Shown: positions 1 through 8,719, counted from the first letter of the stretch. The stretch: DNA of 64,000 nt from Ureibacillus sp. FSL W7-1570 (GCF_038593265.1 NZ_CP151979.1:3169001-3233000); one strand, 5' to 3'. Program-made: numbers and translations. The notes: generated by a model not told the origin, from the letters alone.

Positions 1-843
1 AACGGATGGATGTCTTTCGCCTCGATCAGTGCGGTTACGGTGACGCTCATATTGGTCGGTATTTTCGCATTGGTGATGATGAATTTAAATCATATCGCGG
101 ATAATATCGAAAATGATGTGGAAATCCGCGTTCTAATCGATATTATCAACGATCCGAAAGAAATGAAGGCCGCTGAAGACAAGCTCATGAAACAGGTGGA
201 ACGCTTGCCGGAAGTGGCGGAAGTCAAGTACTCTTCCAAGGAAGATGAATTGAAGATTTTGATCGAAAACTATGGCGAAGATTTCAGTTTATATGAACAA
301 AGCAATCCATTGCGGAACGTTTTATATGTAAAAGCGAAGGATCCGGAGCAGACGGCGGATCTTGCGAAAAAAATTGATAAGCTCGATCATACATATGACG
401 TCATTTATGGGGAAGAAAAAGTTGAAAATCTGTTCAATTTCTTAAATACTGGCCGCAACATTGGCCTGGTTTTAATTTTGGGTCTTTTATTTACGGCGAT
501 TTTCTTAATCTACAATACGATCCGTATTACCATTGTCGCCCGCAAAGACGAGATTGAAATTATGAAACTGGTGGGAGCGACAAGCTCTTTCGTGCGCATT
601 CCTTTCTTATTTGAAGGATTGTGGCTTGGCGTGCTTGGGTCCATCCTTCCGATGATTGTTGTATCGGTCGTTTACTATAATGTGTACAACAAGTTGACTC
701 CAAAAATTCAAGGAAACATGTTGCAGCTGCTTGAAGTGACCCCTCTGGTTTATGAAGTGAACCTGATCGTCTTGGCACTTGGCATTTTCATCGGTGTATG
801 GGGCAGCTTCATGTCGGTTCGGAAATTCTTGAGAGTTTATTAG
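1..843 (+). CDS. ftsX: Cell division protein FtsX, 5' end outside window
   Basis: Membrane subunit of the FtsEX ABC complex, which in Bacillus activates the CwlO-type peptidoglycan hydrolase during elongation. The reading frame is open from base 1 (N-G-W-M-S-F-A-S), the usual FtsX sequence just before the first membrane segment, so the ATG at position 10 is internal and the true start lies upstream. One N-terminal membrane segment, an extracellular domain of about 120 residues, then three C-terminal membrane segments with the FtsX-type motif RKDEIEIMKLVGA can be seen. The next gene is a coiled-coil M23 peptidase of the kind FtsEX controls, only 20 bases downstream. Confidence 0.95.
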   Translation, partial: NGWMSFASISAVTVTLILVGIFALVMMNLNHIADNIENDVEIRVLIDIINDPKEMKAAEDKLMKQVERLPEVAEVKYSSKEDELKILIENYGEDFSLYEQSNPLRNVLYVKAKDPEQTADLAKKIDKLDHTYDVIYGEEKVENLFNFLNTGRNIGLVLILGLLFTAIFLIYNTIRITIVARKDEIEIMKLVGATSSFVRIPFLFEGLWLGVLGSILPMIVVSVVYYNVYNKLTPKIQGNMLQLLEVTPLVYEVNLIVLALGIFIGVWGSFMSVRKFLRVY

Positions 844-863
844 AAACAAGGAGGCACCATTTG

Positions 864-2093
864 ATGGGAAACTTTTTTAAACGCCATTTCAAAATCATTA
901 CGGCGATGATCGCTGTACTGCTTTTCATACAGATACCTGTTACATATGCGGCAAATCTGTCCGATTTAAAAAGCAAACAGCAGCAAGTGGAACAACAGAA
1001 AAAAGAATTGAATAGTCAAATCAATCAAAAATCCAGCGCAATCAAATCCAATGAATCCAAACAGAAACAATTGTTAGCCCAAATTGATAAATTGATAGAC
1101 CAAATTTCAAAAACAAATCAAGAAATTAAACAAGTAGAAAATGAGATTGGACAAGCCAATCAAGAAATTGCCGCTTTAAAAGAAAAAATTGAAGCATTGC
1201 AAAAAAAGATTGATGAACGGAATGCATTGTTGGAAGAACGCGCCCGTGCATTGCAGGCAAACGGTTCGGTTTCATTTTTGGATGTGTTGTTGGGCGCCAA
1301 CAGCTTCGTTGATTTTATTGACCGTTTTTCAGCGGTCAATACGTTGATCGATGCTGACCGCCAAATCATCCGTGAACAAAAAGAAGACCAAAAACAATTG
1401 GAAGACCAAAAAGTGGTATTGGAAAATACAAAAAGAAAACTGGAAGAAAAACAAAACCAACTTAAAAACTTAAAAGCTTCTTTGGATTCCCAAAAACAAG
1501 AAAAAAATAAATTGATTGCCGAACTCGAAAAAGAGCAACAAAAACTATTAAGCGAGAAAAAATTATTGGAGAAACAATATTCCGAGTATCTTGAAATCAG
1601 TCAAGACTTGGAAAACCAAATCGCGGAACTTCAAAGACAACAATTAAGCAAAGCTCAGTCTTCCGGAAATTTACCGGTTTCATCCAGCGGTTTCATGAAA
1701 CCGACAAATGGTGTGTTGACAAGCGGTTATGGTTGGAGAAATTTAGGTTATGGTCCTGAGTTCCACTATGGTGTTGACTTGGCTAACCGTGCAGGAACGC
1801 CAGTCCTAGCCTCAGCAGATGGTGTGGTCACTTATGCATCCGCCCTAAGCACGTACGGAAATGTAATCATGGTTACGCACAATATTAACGGCCAAATCTA
1901 TACAACATTATATGCCCATTTAAGAGCATTTAATGTCGGCGTTGGCGATGTGGTAAAACAAGGCCAACAAATTGGTGAAATGGGAGCCACTGGACGCGCG
2001 ACAGGTCCTCACTTGCATTTCGAAGTGCATATCGGTACATGGCGTGGACAAAAAGCGGGCGTACAAAATCCGTTGAATTATATTTCCCTATAA
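864..2093 (+). CDS. Secreted coiled-coil M23 peptidase (CwlO/EnvC/PcsB-like)
   Basis: 409 residues. A signal peptide (hydrophobic stretch ending near TYAA) is followed by about 250 residues of Gln/Lys/Glu-rich coiled coil and a C-terminal M23 LytM domain. The domain shows the zinc-ligand pattern HYGVDLA and the paired HLHFE motif (PHLHFEVH), so it should be an active peptidoglycan endopeptidase. The start is taken at ATG 864 because AAGGAGG lies at 848-854; a longer frame from 798 would overlap ftsX. Directly behind ftsX, it is the likely hydrolase partner switched on by FtsEX. A terminator follows. Confidence 0.92.
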   Translation: MGNFFKRHFKIITAMIAVLLFIQIPVTYAANLSDLKSKQQQVEQQKKELNSQINQKSSAIKSNESKQKQLLAQIDKLIDQISKTNQEIKQVENEIGQANQEIAALKEKIEALQKKIDERNALLEERARALQANGSVSFLDVLLGANSFVDFIDRFSAVNTLIDADRQIIREQKEDQKQLEDQKVVLENTKRKLEEKQNQLKNLKASLDSQKQEKNKLIAELEKEQQKLLSEKKLLEKQYSEYLEISQDLENQIAELQRQQLSKAQSSGNLPVSSSGFMKPTNGVLTSGYGWRNLGYGPEFHYGVDLANRAGTPVLASADGVVTYASALSTYGNVIMVTHNINGQIYTTLYAHLRAFNVGVGDVVKQGQQIGEMGATGRATGPHLHFEVHIGTWRGQKAGVQNPLNYISL

Positions 2094-2103
2094 TGTAGGA
2101 AAC

Positions 2104-2146
2104 AAGCTGTTTAGAAAGTGAAATTCTTTCTAAACGGCTTTTTTAA
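2104..2146 (+). terminator. Terminator after M23 peptidase gene
   Basis: A 15-base stem (2104-2118 with 2126-2140, one G-T pair) and short loop run into a T tract. It ends the ftsX-peptidase transcript. Confidence 0.85.
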
Positions 2147-2191
2147 TTGAAAAATTTATTTTTCAATCTTGTCAAACATTATCAAAATTCA

Positions 2192-2219
2192 TTGGCCGGA
2201 TTTTATGATATGCTATAAG
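2192..2219 (+). promoter_or_regulatory. Putative sigma-A promoter with extended -10
   Basis: TTGGCC at 2192-2197, 16 bases, then TATAAG at 2214-2219 preceded by TGC (extended -10). It sits 38 bases before the ResA-like gene and after a terminator. Confidence 0.5.
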
Positions 2220-2257
2220 ATAGAATAATTTCAAAGGAAGCAGACTGGAGGGGTTCA

Positions 2258-2845
2258 ATGAGCAACAACATGAAAAAAGCGCTTGGGGCAATTGTGATCA
2301 TCGCTTTGGTCGCGATTGCGGCGGGCATGTTTATCCATGATAAATTGGAAGAAAACAAAAAAAATGCCCTCGATGATGATACACCGGGATATGAAGTGGG
2401 CAAGGGCAGTCCCCAAAGTGTCGGATTAGGAAAGCCGGCGCCGGATTTCACATTAAATACATTGGATGGAAACCCGTTGACCCTTTCCGATTTAAAAGGG
2501 AAGAAAGTGATTTTGAACTTCTGGGCGACATGGTGTCCGCCTTGCAAAGATGAAATGCCGCATTTCCAGGAGTATTACGAAAAGTATGCGGAAGAAGATA
2601 ATGTGGAAATTGTCGCGGTGAATTATACACTCAACGACAAAATGGCAAGTGTTGAGAATTTCGTGAAAAGTTATGATTTAACCTTCCCGGTGCTGTTGAT
2701 GGAGGAAGAAGATGTCAGGGAGACATACAAAGTTTATACGCTGCCATCCACCTTTTTCATCAATTCCAAGGGCGTAATTGAAAAGCAAGTATTGGGACCG
2801 TTGGATTTGGATACATTGCGAAATTATGTGACGGCATTAGAATAA
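2258..2845 (+). CDS. Membrane-anchored TlpA/ResA-like thioredoxin
   Basis: 195 residues. An N-terminal uncleaved membrane anchor (about residues 8-27) is followed by a TlpA-like thioredoxin fold outside the membrane. The active site is WCPPC (in FWATWCPPCKDEMP), the ResA/StoA signature. The family reduces disulfides in apocytochrome c or spore-envelope enzymes; which of these applies here cannot be told from sequence alone. ATG 2258 is preceded by GGAGGGG. It lies 69 bases before ctpB and the two may be co-transcribed through an attenuator-like hairpin (see 2845-2937). Confidence 0.9.
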   Translation: MSNNMKKALGAIVIIALVAIAAGMFIHDKLEENKKNALDDDTPGYEVGKGSPQSVGLGKPAPDFTLNTLDGNPLTLSDLKGKKVILNFWATWCPPCKDEMPHFQEYYEKYAEEDNVEIVAVNYTLNDKMASVENFVKSYDLTFPVLLMEEEDVRETYKVYTLPSTFFINSKGVIEKQVLGPLDLDTLRNYVTALE

Positions 2846-2937
2846 AAAAATCGCTCTTTTGCATGTGTTATTGCTCCTCTTTTCCACATAAATTGAACGA
2901 GAGGAGGATAGTGAGTGCGAAAGAGTCGATTTTTTTT
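2845..2937 (+). other. Long hairpin spanning the ctpB start
   Basis: 2845-2862 pairs with 2917-2935 (18 pairs, one bulge, one G-T), and a run of Ts ends at 2937. The ctpB ribosome site (2899-2908) is in the loop and the GTG start is at the edge of the right arm. It looks like an intrinsic terminator built into the first codons of ctpB. Confidence 0.5.
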
Positions 2938-4354
2938 CATTTTTGCCATCATCTGTGTGTTGTTAGCCATCATTGTGTATTGGAAAAGCGTGACAAAGCA
3001 GGAAACGGATTTGAAAGGAAGCAATATCCCGGTCATTGACCAGGCTTTTACCCTGATCAAAGAGAAATCGGTGTTTGATACGAAAGATGAGGAATTGATT
3101 GAAGGTGCCTTAAGGGGAATGACGGAAGCGATCAAGGATCCATACAGCACCTATTATACGGAAAAGGAAGCGGCCATTCATCGCCAGTCTTTGGCAGGGC
3201 AGCGGGTAGGCATCGGCATTGAAATTACGGAAAAGGATGGGCGATTTATCGTCGTTTCACCTGTGAAATCATCTCCCGCTGAAAAAGCAGGAATCCGTCC
3301 GTTTGATGAAATCGTGGAAGTGGATGGCGTCCGTTTGGAAGGCAAAACCCTTGGGGAGTTGCTGCAATTAATTCAAGGAGAGCCAGGTGAAAAAGTGTCG
3401 CTGGTCATTTATCGTCCAAGCACAGACAGGCATATAAAAATCACGGTGGAGCGGGCGGAAATTGATAACCAGACAGTGAAATGGAAAGTCATTCCAATAG
3501 AAGAATCAAAAATCGGCTATGTTTCCATTTCGATGTTCGGGGAAGACACGGTGGAAGAATGGGTGGAAGCAACGAAACGGCTGTTATCGGAAAAAGTGGA
3601 TGGCATGATAGTTGATTTGCGAGACAATCCTGGAGGTTATTTACATAGCGTCGCGGGCGTCGTAAGTAGCATCGGGAAAGAAGGGGACATTTTCGCATAT
3701 ATGCAAAATGCGGAAGGAACGATGGAAGCAATCAAAACGGCAAAGCTGGATGTGGATGACGATTATTTAAAAAGAATGAAGACGATTCCGTTGGTTGTTC
3801 TCCAAAATGAGGGCAGTGCATCGGCCAGCGAAGTGATGGCGGGAGCGTTAAAAAGTTGGAACCGGGCAATCATTGTAGGACTCAAGAGCTTTGGAAAAGG
3901 AACGGTGCAAGAAACGTACGATTTGGAAAATGGCGGGGAATTGAAATTATCTACAAATAAATGGCTGACTCCTGATCGGGAATGGATACATGGAAAAGGC
4001 ATCGAATCGGACATTGAAGTGGAGCAACATCCATTGTTTGCGATGGAAATCATGCCGCTCCGGGGTGAATTCGCGGAAGGGGATTATAGCGAAGAAGTGG
4101 CCTATGTTCAAAAAGTGTTGAGCGGTTTGGGATACAACTTGTCAAGAACGGACGGGTTTTATGATGAACAAACGGCGGAAGCGGTGGCCTCCTATCGGGA
4201 GAAACACGATCTCGAAAGCGGACGGCATATGGATGATGAATTCTTCGCAAGCATCCGCAATCAAGTGGCTTCATATAAGGAAGACATGGAACATGATGTG
4301 CAGTTGAAAATGGGCTTGAGCGTCATGTTGCACAAAATCAAAGGGAATATATAG
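2915..4354 (+). CDS. ctpB: Carboxy-terminal processing protease CtpB (S41)
   Basis: 479 residues. An N-terminal membrane or signal segment, a PDZ domain (about 95-180), an S41 protease domain and a C-terminal peptidoglycan-binding domain (about 385-445) can be seen. The Ser nucleophile lies in EGSASASEV and the Lys of the Ser-Lys dyad in FGKGTVQ, so it should be active. In B. subtilis CtpB cleaves SpoIVFA in the sigma-K checkpoint of sporulation. The GTG start is supported by GAGAGGAGG. The order ftsX - peptidase - ctpB - minJ matches the B. subtilis division region. Confidence 0.93.
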   Translation: MRKSRFFFIFAIICVLLAIIVYWKSVTKQETDLKGSNIPVIDQAFTLIKEKSVFDTKDEELIEGALRGMTEAIKDPYSTYYTEKEAAIHRQSLAGQRVGIGIEITEKDGRFIVVSPVKSSPAEKAGIRPFDEIVEVDGVRLEGKTLGELLQLIQGEPGEKVSLVIYRPSTDRHIKITVERAEIDNQTVKWKVIPIEESKIGYVSISMFGEDTVEEWVEATKRLLSEKVDGMIVDLRDNPGGYLHSVAGVVSSIGKEGDIFAYMQNAEGTMEAIKTAKLDVDDDYLKRMKTIPLVVLQNEGSASASEVMAGALKSWNRAIIVGLKSFGKGTVQETYDLENGGELKLSTNKWLTPDREWIHGKGIESDIEVEQHPLFAMEIMPLRGEFAEGDYSEEVAYVQKVLSGLGYNLSRTDGFYDEQTAEAVASYREKHDLESGRHMDDEFFASIRNQVASYKEDMEHDVQLKMGLSVMLHKIKGNI

Positions 4355-4369
4355 CGGATTTGTGAGAGA

Positions 4370-4419
4370 AGGGCAAATGGCGGAAACAATGAGGTTTTCC
4401 CATTTGCTCTTTAATGTTT
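4370..4419 (+). terminator. Possible terminator after ctpB
   Basis: AGGGCAAATGG at 4370-4380 pairs imperfectly with CCATTTGCTCT at 4400-4410 and is followed by a T-rich stretch. The remaining bases to 4646 hold no gene that I can support. Confidence 0.5.
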
Positions 4420-4646
4420 GACGGGTTTTTTCAGATCTTTAGGGCGGTGAATGTCTTTATGGATTTTGCCTGGTTGTAAATATATTTTAGTGATGAAATT
4501 ACCTTTGTTTCAAAGAAATCCATAAAACTCCTGTCATTTTCTATATGGAAATCATTTCTGTTAATAAATTCCTGATTTCCCCCTACGCAAATTTTTATTA
4601 CTTTGATACAATGAACAGTAGTTAGTAGGAAACGGCGGTGGGATGA

Positions 4647-5813
4647 GTGATTGAGATTTTATTGGAACTGTTGAAGGCAATTGGCAGAATGTTTATGAAT
4701 CCATTATTATATCTTTCCATATTGATGGCGATTGTACTGGGATACGTCCGTGTCAAAAGGGAAAGAAAGTTCTTTAAAATCCGGATTTTGTGGGGTTGGA
4801 CGGAATTGATCGGCCTCATTAAGGAAGGAATCTGGTTCGCACTTATGATTTCAGTGCTTACCCTGCTTTTCGGATTAACTCAATCCATCGAATTGTTATT
4901 CTTTGTGACGGCCTTCAGTATCCTCGGCCTGCTCCTTTACAATTTCCATCTTCTTTCGCCTATCGTCCTGATGGGATTAAGCCTCGGCTCTTTAATGGTG
5001 ATGTATGATCAACATTGGTCGTTTGAATGGCTGGGGTTGACGATCCAGGGCGTGGACGTGATGGAAGGTGCGGCTGTGACAAGCGCTTTGGTCGCAGGAT
5101 TATTGCTGATTGCGGAAAGCCGTTTAATCAAGAAACATGGCATGAATTACGCATCACCGATGATTGAAAAATCGAAAAGGGGATTGAATGGCGTCGCTTT
5201 CTTTACGAAAAAATTGTGGCTGTTGCCGATTTTTTTCGTTGTGCCCGGACAAGCAATTGATGCTTATTTTCCTTGGTGGCCGCAATTTTCATTGAACCAC
5301 CAGCAATTTTCTTTGGTTTTATTCCCTTTTGTTGTAGGATTCCAACAGTTGACAAGACGTTCCTTGCCGCTATATGTTTATCCTAAATTATCAAGGGCGG
5401 TTCTTATTTTAGGAGAATTGGTTCTCATCGGCGGACTTGTCGGCTATTTTTATCCAATCGCGGCGGTAGTGACGGTGTTTGCAGGGGCATTCTTCCGTTT
5501 ATTGATTTCATATATTTTTAAAGTTCGCGAACGCCGGGATGTGTATGCGGTTTCTGCCCGTCCAAGCGGCGTGATGATTGCAGCGGTATTGCCGGATTCG
5601 CCGGCGGAAAAAATGGGGCTGCAGGCCGGAGAGATTATCCGCAAAGTGAACGGAATGGAAGTGCATAATGAATTGGAGTTGTATAAAGCCCTTCAAATCA
5701 ATGCCGCCTACTGCAAATTGGAAGTGTTGAATCATAAAAATGAACTGCGCTTGACGCAGCATGAAGTATATAGCAAAGACCATTACCGGATCGGTTTGCT
5801 GGTGGTTGAATAG
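4647..5813 (+). CDS. minJ: Multi-pass PDZ membrane protein, MinJ-like
   Basis: 388 residues: about seven to eight membrane segments followed by a cytoplasmic C-terminal PDZ domain (about 300-385, with LPDSPAEKMGLQAGEIIRKV). The architecture and position beside ctpB match MinJ, the bridge between DivIVA and MinD that places the division site. The start is GTG 4647 (V-I-E-I-L-L) after a weak GGCGGTGGG ribosome site. A terminator follows at once. Assignment is by architecture and neighbours. Confidence 0.85.
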   Translation: MIEILLELLKAIGRMFMNPLLYLSILMAIVLGYVRVKRERKFFKIRILWGWTELIGLIKEGIWFALMISVLTLLFGLTQSIELLFFVTAFSILGLLLYNFHLLSPIVLMGLSLGSLMVMYDQHWSFEWLGLTIQGVDVMEGAAVTSALVAGLLLIAESRLIKKHGMNYASPMIEKSKRGLNGVAFFTKKLWLLPIFFVVPGQAIDAYFPWWPQFSLNHQQFSLVLFPFVVGFQQLTRRSLPLYVYPKLSRAVLILGELVLIGGLVGYFYPIAAVVTVFAGAFFRLLISYIFKVRERRDVYAVSARPSGVMIAAVLPDSPAEKMGLQAGEIIRKVNGMEVHNELELYKALQINAAYCKLEVLNHKNELRLTQHEVYSKDHYRIGLLVVE

Positions 5814-5825
5814 AATGTGCAAGAT

Positions 5826-5864
5826 GGCTTAATTCCTGAAGATGGGAATTGAGCCTTTTTTTTT
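5826..5864 (+). terminator. Terminator after minJ
   Basis: GGCTTAATTCC (5826-5836) pairs with the arm at 5844-5855, followed by nine Ts. Confidence 0.9.
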
Positions 5865-5889
5865 ATATAAAATTGGGGTGTTTATGGCA

Positions 5890-5972
5890 TATCTGAGCAA
5901 GAGGATGATTTATCTGAGCAAGGGTGGACCGCAACCGAGCAAGAGCATGGTTTATCCGAGCAAGCGGGCAAC
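5890..5972 (+). repeat. Four-copy 21-nt repeat (Y-L/P-S-K heptads)
   Basis: The core GAGCAAG recurs at 5895, 5916, 5937 and 5958, exactly 21 bases apart. In the + frame it reads as seven-residue units YLSKRMI, YLSKGGP, QPSKSMV, YPSKRAT. An open frame from ATG 5884 runs to 6207 but overlaps the azlD 3' end in antisense and has no clear ribosome site. I report it as a repeat tract, not a gene. Confidence 0.7.
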
Positions 5973-6028
5973 ATATCCATTTAAAAACAAACCCGCCCGC
6001 GCAAGATCGCACACCACAGCCATAAAAA

Positions 6029-6060
6029 CAAAAAAGAGCGAACCTTCTCCATTCGCCCTT
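6029..6060 (-). terminator. Terminator of azlCD
   Basis: AGAGCGAA (6035-6042) pairs with TTCGCCCT (6052-6059, one G-T pair). On the minus strand a T tract follows (As at 6029-6034). Confidence 0.75.
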
Positions 6061-6079
6061 TCCTATCCAATATTCCCTT

Positions 6080-6403
6080 CTAAAAGAAATTCCGCAAAAT
6101 TGCCACCGTCAAAACCCCGACAATCACCGTTTTCGATAAACTCTTCGTCCAAAGGGCAACGAGCAGTGTGGGCACAAAAGCAACCGTGTTTTCCCCATTC
6201 AACGTGACGAATTTGCCTTCCGTATTCAATAATGATTGAAAAACCAGCGCGCTCAGAATGCAAACAGGAATAAATTGCAGCCAGCGCAACACCACTTGCG
6301 GCAATTCAAGATTCCGCACCAAAATAAATGGAATGACGCGGGGCAACCAAGTGACGAGGGCGCATCCCAAAATTAATAAAACCATCAATAACGTTGTCGT
6401 CAT
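6080..6403 (-). CDS. azlD: Branched-chain amino acid exporter subunit AzlD
   Basis: 107 residues with three to four hydrophobic segments and the AzlD-type signature TWLPRVIPFILVRNLELP. It pairs with AzlC to export branched-chain amino acids and analogues such as azaleucine. It is translationally coupled: its ATG overlaps the azlC stop (ATGA at 6400-6403). Confidence 0.9.
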   Translation of the reverse strand: MTTTLLMVLLILGCALVTWLPRVIPFILVRNLELPQVVLRWLQFIPVCILSALVFQSLLNTEGKFVTLNGENTVAFVPTLLVALWTKSLSKTVIVGVLTVAILRNFF

Positions 6404-7134
6404 TTTTCCGTGATCACCCCAATCGTCGCCACGATGACGGTGGATAAAAGCACCGCCAAATGGCTCGGCATGAAATAAGAAAGAATGTACATGGCGCCAA
6501 ACACACAGCCAATCAACTTCAAATAATGCATGAGCTTCCCTCTGCTTGCATTCGCCAAATTCAGTACAAGCAGCGCGATAAACATCGCCACCAAGGCATA
6601 ATCAAGGCCCCATCGATTAGGGTTTGGAATCCAGTTTCCGACAAGCCCCCCAAGAACACAGGCGGCAATCCACGTCAAATAGGCGGTCAAATTTAAACCA
6701 TCCATCCAGCGGCCGCCCAGCTGTTTTTCCCGCCCCATTTTCGTCACTGCAACGCCAAAGGTTTCATCCGTCAGCAAAGAACCGAAACCGACATTGCGCA
6801 ATGCGGAATAGCGGGTGAAGTATGGGGCGACAGTCAGGGACATGAGGAAATGTCTCAAGTTGACGATAAACGTGGTGATGATGATGACGGACATCGGTGC
6901 GCCGGCCACATACAACCCGGCAAAAATGAACTGGGCGCTTCCGGCATACACAAGAGCCGACAGGAGAAAAATCTCCAAAACGGATAATTTTGAAGCAATC
7001 CCTACGACTCCAAAGGCAAAACCGATACTTATGTAACCTAACAATGTGGGAATGCAATCTTTCATTCCCTGGAAGAACGAATCTTCCGTCGCAGTTTTTG
7101 CAATTTCTTTCATTTCTTTGATTTCCGTTGCCAC
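6400..7134 (-). CDS. azlC: Branched-chain amino acid exporter subunit AzlC
   Basis: About 244 residues with several membrane segments. The motifs DCIPTLLGYISIGFAFGV and GSAQFIFAG are typical AzlC. A longer frame starts at ATG 7152, but its own first codons contain AAAGGG placed nine bases before GTG 7134, so the shorter start is preferred. It is divergent from an XRE-cupin regulator, as AzlCD exporters often are, so that regulator is the likely controller (inference). Confidence 0.88.
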   Translation of the reverse strand: MATEIKEMKEIAKTATEDSFFQGMKDCIPTLLGYISIGFAFGVVGIASKLSVLEIFLLSALVYAGSAQFIFAGLYVAGAPMSVIIITTFIVNLRHFLMSLTVAPYFTRYSALRNVGFGSLLTDETFGVAVTKMGREKQLGGRWMDGLNLTAYLTWIAACVLGGLVGNWIPNPNRWGLDYALVAMFIALLVLNLANASRGKLMHYLKLIGCVFGAMYILSYFMPSHLAVLLSTVIVATIGVITEK

Positions 7135-7337
7135 GCCATCCAACCCTTTCATCCGAATTTTCGAGATACATGATCCCCTGTTGCAACTTTATGAACACCG
7201 ATTCGTTACAGTACAATGGGATCCATTTGTGTACTATAATGATGAAGAAAATCGGTCTAAAGTTTACCATTTAATGCTAATTACGTATTATAATTAAATC
7301 GTCAGAATATTCTTCTTTCGTTTTATATAGTATACAT

Positions 7338-7357
7338 TTGTCTTTTAAAATAGACAA
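7338..7357. promoter_or_regulatory. Candidate operator palindrome before regulator gene
   Basis: TTGTCT (7338-7343) and AGACAA (7352-7357) form a perfect dyad between a TATAGT -10-like box (7326-7331) and the ribosome site of the XRE-cupin gene. This fits autorepression by that regulator (inference). A second, imperfect dyad is centred near 7220. Confidence 0.4.
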
Positions 7358-7373
7358 TAGGGTGGAACAAAAA

Positions 7374-7925
7374 ATGGAACAAATGAATCGCTACATTGGC
7401 ATGCAATTAAAAAAAATCCGGAAAGAGCGCAGTTTAAGTTTGGATGATGTGGCAAAAGCTACTGATGTAAGCAAAGCTCAGCTTGCCCAAATTGAAAAAG
7501 GGGAAGCGAATCCGACCGTTTCGACTTTATGGAAAATTGCCGCAGGATTAAAGATTTCTTTTTCATCCCTCCTGCAGCCGCCAAAAACGTTTTTTCAAAA
7601 ATATAGCGTGGATCCAACTACATACGTTTCAGAAGAGGACGGAAAATATCGCGTTTACTCCATCATTCCCTATGACCCGGAAAGGGGATGGGAATTTTAT
7701 AAAATTGAAATGGATCCCGGGGTGACCCATAAAAGTGAACCGCATACGGAAGGGGTGGAGGAAACGGTGACGGTCATTGCAGGACAAGCCGTAGTCCAAT
7801 GCGGGGAAATGCGGGAAAGTTTGACGGAAGGGGAAACCCTCCTTTTCTCCGCCAATCAGCCCCACCAGTATGAAAATCCAACCGATCAAGTGACGGTCTT
7901 GCATTTAATTATTCAGTATCGATAG
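7374..7925 (+). CDS. XRE-family regulator with C-terminal cupin domain
   Basis: 183 residues: an N-terminal HTH (about 8-62, SLSLDDVAKATDVSKAQLAQ) and a C-terminal cupin (about 95-180) that would bind a small effector. Members of this class control neighbouring exporter or catabolic genes. ATG 7374 is preceded by GGTGG; a TTG at 7338 is in frame but sits inside the palindrome. It faces azlCD and is 11 bases from the next gene. Confidence 0.88.
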   Translation: MEQMNRYIGMQLKKIRKERSLSLDDVAKATDVSKAQLAQIEKGEANPTVSTLWKIAAGLKISFSSLLQPPKTFFQKYSVDPTTYVSEEDGKYRVYSIIPYDPERGWEFYKIEMDPGVTHKSEPHTEGVEETVTVIAGQAVVQCGEMRESLTEGETLLFSANQPHQYENPTDQVTVLHLIIQYR

Positions 7926-7936
7926 AGGTGGAACAT

Positions 7937-8584
7937 GTGAGTGATTGGTTTACCATTGAAAACATCGAAGCTTTGGAAGCGCAGTACAGGACCCTGGGAC
8001 CAATTATTGGTTTACTTTTCCCCTTTTTGGAAGCCTTTCTTCCATTCCTGCCTTTGGTGGCGTTTGTCGTGGCAAATGCCAGTTCCCATGGTCTTTGGAT
8101 GGGATTTTTGCTTTCCTGGGTTGGAACCGTATCGGGATCCTATTCGGTCTTTTTGCTTGTCCGGCAATTTGGAAAATATCCGAGAGTGCAAAAATTCATC
8201 AAATATAAGAAAATGCAGAAGCTCATCCGTTGGGTGGATATGAAAGGGATTGCCCCGCTGTTTATCTTGTTGTGTTTTCCCTTCACCCCGTCGGTACTGG
8301 TGAATATTGTCGCGGGACTATCCAATATAAAGAAGAAAATCTATTTGGTTGTATTGTTGACCGGAAAATTTGTCATGATTTTGACCATCAGTTTGCTCGG
8401 GTATGATATTGGGGCATTGTTGCGCAGCCCAATCAAATTGATCCTCGTCATCGTGGCCATTGTCCTGCTGTGGATCATAGGAAAAATCATTGAAAAATAT
8501 TTGAATAAACGCGTTGAACGAGAGCTGAAAGAAGTTTCGAAAATCAGAAAACAAAAGAAGCTGAAAATGACGCCCAAAGAATGA
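7937..8584 (+). CDS. TVP38/TMEM64 (DedA-superfamily, VTT domain) membrane protein
   Basis: 215 residues with about five membrane segments and a VTT-type core (FLEAFLPFLPLVAFV early; FCFPFTPSVLVNIVAGLSN later), plus a basic C-terminal tail rich in Lys and Arg. Family members are implicated in lipid scrambling and membrane homeostasis; the role here is unknown. GTG 7937 is chosen because GAGGTGG lies six bases before it; the GTG at 7928 is inside that site. Probably co-transcribed with the regulator. Confidence 0.85.
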   Translation: MSDWFTIENIEALEAQYRTLGPIIGLLFPFLEAFLPFLPLVAFVVANASSHGLWMGFLLSWVGTVSGSYSVFLLVRQFGKYPRVQKFIKYKKMQKLIRWVDMKGIAPLFILLCFPFTPSVLVNIVAGLSNIKKKIYLVVLLTGKFVMILTISLLGYDIGALLRSPIKLILVIVAIVLLWIIGKIIEKYLNKRVERELKEVSKIRKQKKLKMTPKE

Positions 8585-8610
8585 GCGGTGTGGCAAAATT
8601 TCCGCAATGT

Positions 8611-8642
8611 CCCGAAAATCAGACATTTTCGGGGCTTTTTTC
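8611..8642 (+). terminator. Terminator after VTT protein gene
   Basis: CCCGAAAAT (8611-8619), a five-base loop, ATTTTCGGG (8625-8633), then GCTTTTTTC. Confidence 0.88.
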
Positions 8643-8654
8643 ATTATCGTCAGG

Positions 8655-8684
8655 TGACGAATCGATGAAAAAATATACTATAAT
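8655..8684 (+). promoter_or_regulatory. Putative addBA promoter
   Basis: A perfect TATAAT at 8679-8684 with a weak -35 (TGACGA near 8655), 36 bases before addB and downstream of a terminator. Confidence 0.5.
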
Positions 8685-8719
8685 TATATTACAATTTTCC
8701 ATAAAGAAGGAGGAGCGGC

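Noticed and set aside
5842-6207. 121-codon open frame with YPSK repeats as a gene
   Set aside because: Its ATG lies inside the minJ terminator, there is no ribosome site, and its second half is antisense to azlD. Kept as a repeat only.
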